Origin: JBNJEM01 sp051745935
Lineage (GTDB): Bacteria; Planctomycetota; Planctomycetia; Pirellulales; Pirellulaceae
Direction of reading: 5' to 3'
NCBI GenBank assembly: GCA_051745935.1
Contig: JBNJEM010000348.1
Location: forward strand, 1-8,199
DNA: 8,199 nt
Shown here: in pieces, positions 5,456 through 8,199 of the stretch
Layout of the letters: every line of letters starts with the position of its first letter
Numbering within the stretch: position 1 is the stretch's first letter
The notes under the pieces: generated by a model
The model's input: the letters and a program-made list of their open reading frames with translations, nothing else
What the model was told of the DNA's origin: nothing
Database searches by the model: none
Program-made: the position numbers and the translations under genes

Positions 5456-7744
5456 ATGCGACTTACGTTGCGTACCTTGCTCGCGTATTTGGACAACATC
5501 TTGGACCCCGCCGACGCCAGGCAGTTGGGCAAACGGATTGAGGAGAGCGAGTTTGCCAGCGGACTTGTACATCGAATACGGGGCGTGACACGGAAACTGC
5601 GGCTGGGGGCCCCCAAGCTTTCGGGCAGGGGCATGGGACTAGACGCCAACACGGTCGCCGAGTACCTGGATAATACATTACCCCAGGATCGGGTTCCCGA
5701 CTTTGAAAAAGTCTGCTTGGAATCGGACGTGCATCTGGCCGAAGTGGCGTCATGCCATCAAATACTGACCTTGGTGCTGGGTGAACCGGCGGACGTCGAT
5801 CCCGCTTTACACGAACGGATCAGAGGCTTGCCAAGCCGTGTGGCGTCCGGTGAACAGACCGAGCAGACCGAGCAGGGAAAGGCCGAAGGGGAGTCGGGCG
5901 AAGCGGCTTCCGCCGCTGTTGAAGCGCCCCCCATTGCCCCCGACGGGGAACCGCCATGCAACGAGGAAGCCCCCTCACCCAACACCTTGGAGGCCCCCCT
6001 GGTCACTCCGTCGTCGAAAAAACCTCCGGTCCCCGGGTCGTCCATCCGCCTGCTGCCGGTGGTGGTAACCTTGGTCGTGACCTTTCTGGTGGGCCTCGCG
6101 TCCCTGTTGCTCATGGGACCGTTGAACAGCGATCATCCCATTTTGGGCGGCATGTTGCCGGAGGCATCGGACGCCGAGGTTGCGAAGTCAGAGGACTCTC
6201 AAACGGCCCCGGCCCCGCCGCCTCCCCCCACGGCGAAGCTGGAAGAAGAAAGCAAAGCGAAGGGGGAGCGTGAGACTGGGACGGAGGCCAAGACGGCGAA
6301 AGGGGAGTCGCCCCGCGACGCCTCCGAGGACGTGACCGAGGAGTCCGGCGCGGAGGAGAACGCCCCAGCGGACAGTGCGGGAAACGAAACGGACTCATCC
6401 CCCCCACCGACCAACGGACATGTTTTTCCAGATCCCCTGACGGAAAGCAAGAAGACACCCGCCCCGACGGAAACCGGACTGGAGGAAACCTCCGACGCAA
6501 CCCGGCCAGACCCGGAAATCGCCCGCGACACGCCGTTGGAGGGCGAAGCCTCCGAGGGCACGGGTTCACCGGATACGGCCGAGACGGAAGCAGCGGAACC
6601 GGAGCCACTCGCGCGATCCAACTCACGGGAGCGGATCCTTGCCTGTTTGGACGTGGAGACGGACACGTGGAGGCGGCTGACAACCGATGAGCCGATTCCA
6701 CCGGAAGAGGACTTGTTCGCGTTGCCCGTCTATCGTCCCCGGATCAGTTTCCGATCGGGTATCCAAGTGATGCTGGTCGGGCCGACCGCCTGCAGCGTGC
6801 ACCCCGTGGAGCCGGAGGACGCCCCCGCGATGGTCGTGAAGCACGGCCGCCTTGTAATGGATACCGGAGATACCTCCGAGGCAACCGTGAAGCTGGAATT
6901 CGGCGAGCGAACGGGCCAGATCAGCTTTTTGACCTCCGATTCATCGCTCGCCGTTGATGTAAATCGGTACCACGAACCAGGCACCGACCCCACGGAGCAA
7001 GCGGCTCACTGGCTCGTCGAGCTATGGGCAGTCAGCGGAAGCATGGAGTGGAACGATTCAACGACCCCGGAGGCGGTGATGCTGGAAGCCGGACAACTGG
7101 CATCAATGATCAACATGCGGCAACCGCAAATCACAACCGACGCCTCGCCACCTGAGTGGCTCGATACGTCCAGTATCCGGCTCATTGACCGGGATGCGTC
7201 ACGGCGGCTCGAAGCCCTACTGCCGTTAGACCAACCGCTGAGAGCGTCGCTCCGGAAACAGGTGACTAGCCGACTGGTTGAAGTCCGGTCACTGGCCGCC
7301 CGCGGTCTATGCGCACTCGGAACATACGATTCCTTCATTGTGGAGGCGTTGAATTCGAAAGAATACCACACTTTTTGGCCAGATCTCATCTCGGCCCTCC
7401 AGATTTCGCTGGCCGAAAGCCCGGAAACCGCAGCGCGAATACAGGCACTTCTGGAGCGTCTGCGCGGGGAACAAGGACGCCGACTATTCCGCTGCCTGTG
7501 GGGCTTCAGTCCAGAGCAACTGGCGGAGGGAGAGGCGAAGACCCTGGTGGAATCCCTGGCCAGCCCCTCGATGGACATTCGGGTTCTCGCCTTTGAAACC
7601 CTGTATCGCATCGTGGGGAAAACCAACTCCTATGACCCCGCGCTCCCACCCGACCGGCAAAAACGAGCCATCTTGAATTGGGAGCAAGACTTGAAGCGCG
7701 ACAAAATCACGTATCAAACACCCCCGTTTGATCCCGCCGAGTGA
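5456..7744 (+). CDS. One-span membrane protein with duplicated anti-sigma-like, FecR-like and HEAT-like domains
   Basis: 762 residues. ATG 5456 follows AGAGAG (5441-5446) with 9 nt spacing. Residues 1-125 form a helical domain with two copies of one unit: LLAYLDNILD... (8-41) and VAEYLDNTLP... (67-104). Each resembles the YLDGxL...E...L segment of zf-HC2 anti-sigma domains but lacks the zinc-binding His/Cys set. Residues about 198-221 are a clear hydrophobic span; Lys188, Lys189 and Arg198 before it and Asp226 after it predict an inside N-terminus and outside C-terminus. Residues about 222-390 are an acidic, Pro/Glu/Thr/Ser-rich linker. Residues about 430-555 look like a beta-rich FecR-like domain (HGRLVMDTGD..., WAVSGSMEWND). 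Residues about 590-722 are HEAT-like helices, ending in a YDPALPPDRQKRAILNWEQ stretch that I recall from other planctomycete proteins. It may be a transmembrane regulator or an envelope sensor. No sigma-factor gene is adjacent, and the function is not assigned. Confidence 0.88.
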   Translation: MRLTLRTLLAYLDNILDPADARQLGKRIEESEFASGLVHRIRGVTRKLRLGAPKLSGRGMGLDANTVAEYLDNTLPQDRVPDFEKVCLESDVHLAEVASCHQILTLVLGEPADVDPALHERIRGLPSRVASGEQTEQTEQGKAEGESGEAASAAVEAPPIAPDGEPPCNEEAPSPNTLEAPLVTPSSKKPPVPGSSIRLLPVVVTLVVTFLVGLASLLLMGPLNSDHPILGGMLPEASDAEVAKSEDSQTAPAPPPPPTAKLEEESKAKGERETGTEAKTAKGESPRDASEDVTEESGAEENAPADSAGNETDSSPPPTNGHVFPDPLTESKKTPAPTETGLEETSDATRPDPEIARDTPLEGEASEGTGSPDTAETEAAEPEPLARSNSRERILACLDVETDTWRRLTTDEPIPPEEDLFALPVYRPRISFRSGIQVMLVGPTACSVHPVEPEDAPAMVVKHGRLVMDTGDTSEATVKLEFGERTGQISFLTSDSSLAVDVNRYHEPGTDPTEQAAHWLVELWAVSGSMEWNDSTTPEAVMLEAGQLASMINMRQPQITTDASPPEWLDTSSIRLIDRDASRRLEALLPLDQPLRASLRKQVTSRLVEVRSLAARGLCALGTYDSFIVEALNSKEYHTFWPDLISALQISLAESPETAARIQALLERLRGEQGRRLFRCLWGFSPEQLAEGEAKTLVESLASPSMDIRVLAFETLYRIVGKTNSYDPALPPDRQKRAILNWEQDLKRDKITYQTPPFDPAE
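5852..5875 (+). repeat. 9-bp tandem repeat inside the membrane-protein gene
   Basis: GAACAGACC, GAGCAGACC and a partial GAGCAG follow one another and encode EQTEQTEQ (residues 133-140) at the start of the first flexible linker. A length-variable microsatellite is possible. Each unit is three codons, so changes would keep the frame. Confidence 0.7.
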
Positions 7745-7754
7745 CTCACACGGC

Positions 7755-7782
7755 CCGTAACAAAACTGGTGCTTTGTCACGG
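7755..7782. repeat. Hairpin just after the membrane-protein stop, possible 3' end structure
   Basis: The arm 7755-7764 pairs with 7773-7782 (nine pairs, one A-C mismatch at A7759/C7778), with an 8-nt loop. It begins 11 nt after the stop codon. No T tract follows directly, so a role in termination or mRNA stability is only possible. Confidence 0.4.
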
Positions 7783-7793
7783 CTTAGGGCCTT

Positions 7794-7810
7794 GCAACCC
7801 GTTTTGTTGC
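7794..7810. repeat. Small hairpin GCAAC/GTTGC
   Basis: Arms 7794-7798 and 7806-7810 with loop CCGTTTT. Weak on its own. It follows the previous hairpin by 11 nt, and the four T bases lie in the loop, not after the stem. Confidence 0.3.
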
Positions 7811-7884
7811 GCCTTGTGTGCTTGCCCGCGTCGAATCAAGGACCTCGGGGACCAAAAGGACCAAAGGGAACACGGCGGACGGGG

Positions 7885-7934
7885 CTCACGCGTGAAAAAA
7901 GCCGCGCGGCGTCTTCCGTTTCTTCATGCGTGGG
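7885..7934. repeat. Long inverted repeat around a palindromic core
   Basis: Arms 7887-7900 and 7919-7932 form 13 pairs, with one G-T wobble and one A-C mismatch (A7897/C7922). C7885-G7934 and T7886-G7933 can extend it. The 18-nt loop contains the 10-bp palindrome GCCGCGCGGC (7901-7910), and the 5' arm contains the palindrome CACGCGTG. It is the longest inverted repeat in the window. Confidence 0.6.
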
Positions 7935-8088
7935 TCCGTTCGGCCATCGGTGGGCCCATCATGGCACCCGGCGCGCCGCGAAGGGTCGTCACGGCGTGGG
8001 TGGGGAGAGGTCCAGTGTTTGAACCGAGGACGCGCGACAAATGCCGCAAACCTACTTCGTCTAGCGGATCCAATGCCCGGGATTTTGA

Positions 8089-8108
8089 CCAGCCCAGGGA
8101 CGGGCTGG
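8089..8108. repeat. Hairpin, 7-bp stem CCAGCCC/GGGCTGG
   Basis: Arms 8089-8095 and 8102-8108 are perfectly complementary, with loop AGGGAC. No T tract follows. It may belong to an intergenic repeat family. Confidence 0.5.
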
Positions 8109-8199
8109 GGTGAGGAAAAACTCCAAGTCGTTGCCATCCATATTGTTGCGCCGTTCGTTTCGCCGGTATTGAGACGAAAGGACCTCTAAGAGACCTAAA

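Larger units (their letters stand above)
7745..8199. other. Non-coding 3' region with hairpins, no gene seen
   Basis: 455 bp to the window end. Open frames here (80-115 codons on both strands) overlap one another, start inside the previous gene's tail or at poor sites, and have no recognisable domain. The stretch contains inverted repeats at 7755-7782, 7794-7810, 7885-7934 and 8089-8108, and a short GGACCAAA direct repeat around 7850-7867. No tRNA cloverleaf or intrinsic terminator with a T tract was found. The next gene presumably starts beyond the window. Confidence 0.55.

Noticed and set aside
6111..6701. Minus-strand open frame of 196 codons opposite the acidic linker
   Set aside because: It is low-complexity P/R/S-rich sequence complementary to the linker codons.
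8010..8035. GTTTGAACC stretch as a tRNA T-arm
   Set aside because: No acceptor, D or anticodon stems could be built around it.
8143..8172. TTGTTG-18 bp-TATTGA as a promoter for a gene beyond the window
   Set aside because: Both hexamers match the sigma-70 consensus only partly, and no downstream gene can be seen to support it.

Overview
The window looks like chromosomal DNA of a planctomycete, most likely of the Pirellula/Rhodopirellula/Blastopirellula type. This is inferred from protein style, since no rRNA or marker gene is present. The supports are a very large AsmA-like protein, an acidic/proline-rich one-span membrane protein with a planctomycete-style N-terminal domain, FecR-like and HEAT-like parts, fairly high GC, and long non-coding gaps full of repeats and hairpins. 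All four genes recognised are on the + strand.

Layout. (1) Positions 1-1822 hold the C-terminal 606 residues of an AsmA/TamB-like envelope protein that begins before the window. (2) Positions 1823-2052 are non-coding and contain copy 1 of a 103-bp repeat. (3) Positions 2053-2796 encode a 247-residue RNase Z-like metallo-beta-lactamase-fold hydrolase. (4) After a 236-bp gap, 3033-4763 encodes a 576-residue ATPase of the 'predicted ABC-class ATPase' family (COG3044/PF09818). Its last codons and stop lie inside copy 2 of the 103-bp repeat (4745-4847). (5) Positions 4764-5455 form a ~690-bp non-coding, strongly palindromic region with a run of hairpins leading to the next gene. (6) Positions 5456-7744 encode a 762-residue membrane protein: a duplicated anti-sigma-like (degenerate zf-HC2-like) cytoplasmic domain, one membrane span, a ~170-residue acidic/proline-rich linker, a FecR-like domain and a HEAT-like C-terminus. 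(7) Positions 7745-8199 have no supportable gene but several hairpins, one with 14-nt arms.

How the parts may relate. The hydrolase and the ATPase are the only genes between two directly repeated, 101/103-identical sequences, so the pair could be a repeat-bounded unit or could simply sit between two members of a dispersed family. Both belong to families with nucleic-acid-acting relatives (RNase Z for one, the trypanosome RNA-editing factor MRB1590 for the other), so a shared RNA role is possible but speculative. The 762-residue protein looks like a transmembrane regulator or envelope sensor, but no sigma-factor gene is next to it in this window. No CRISPR array, tRNA, rRNA, intact transposase or phage gene was found.
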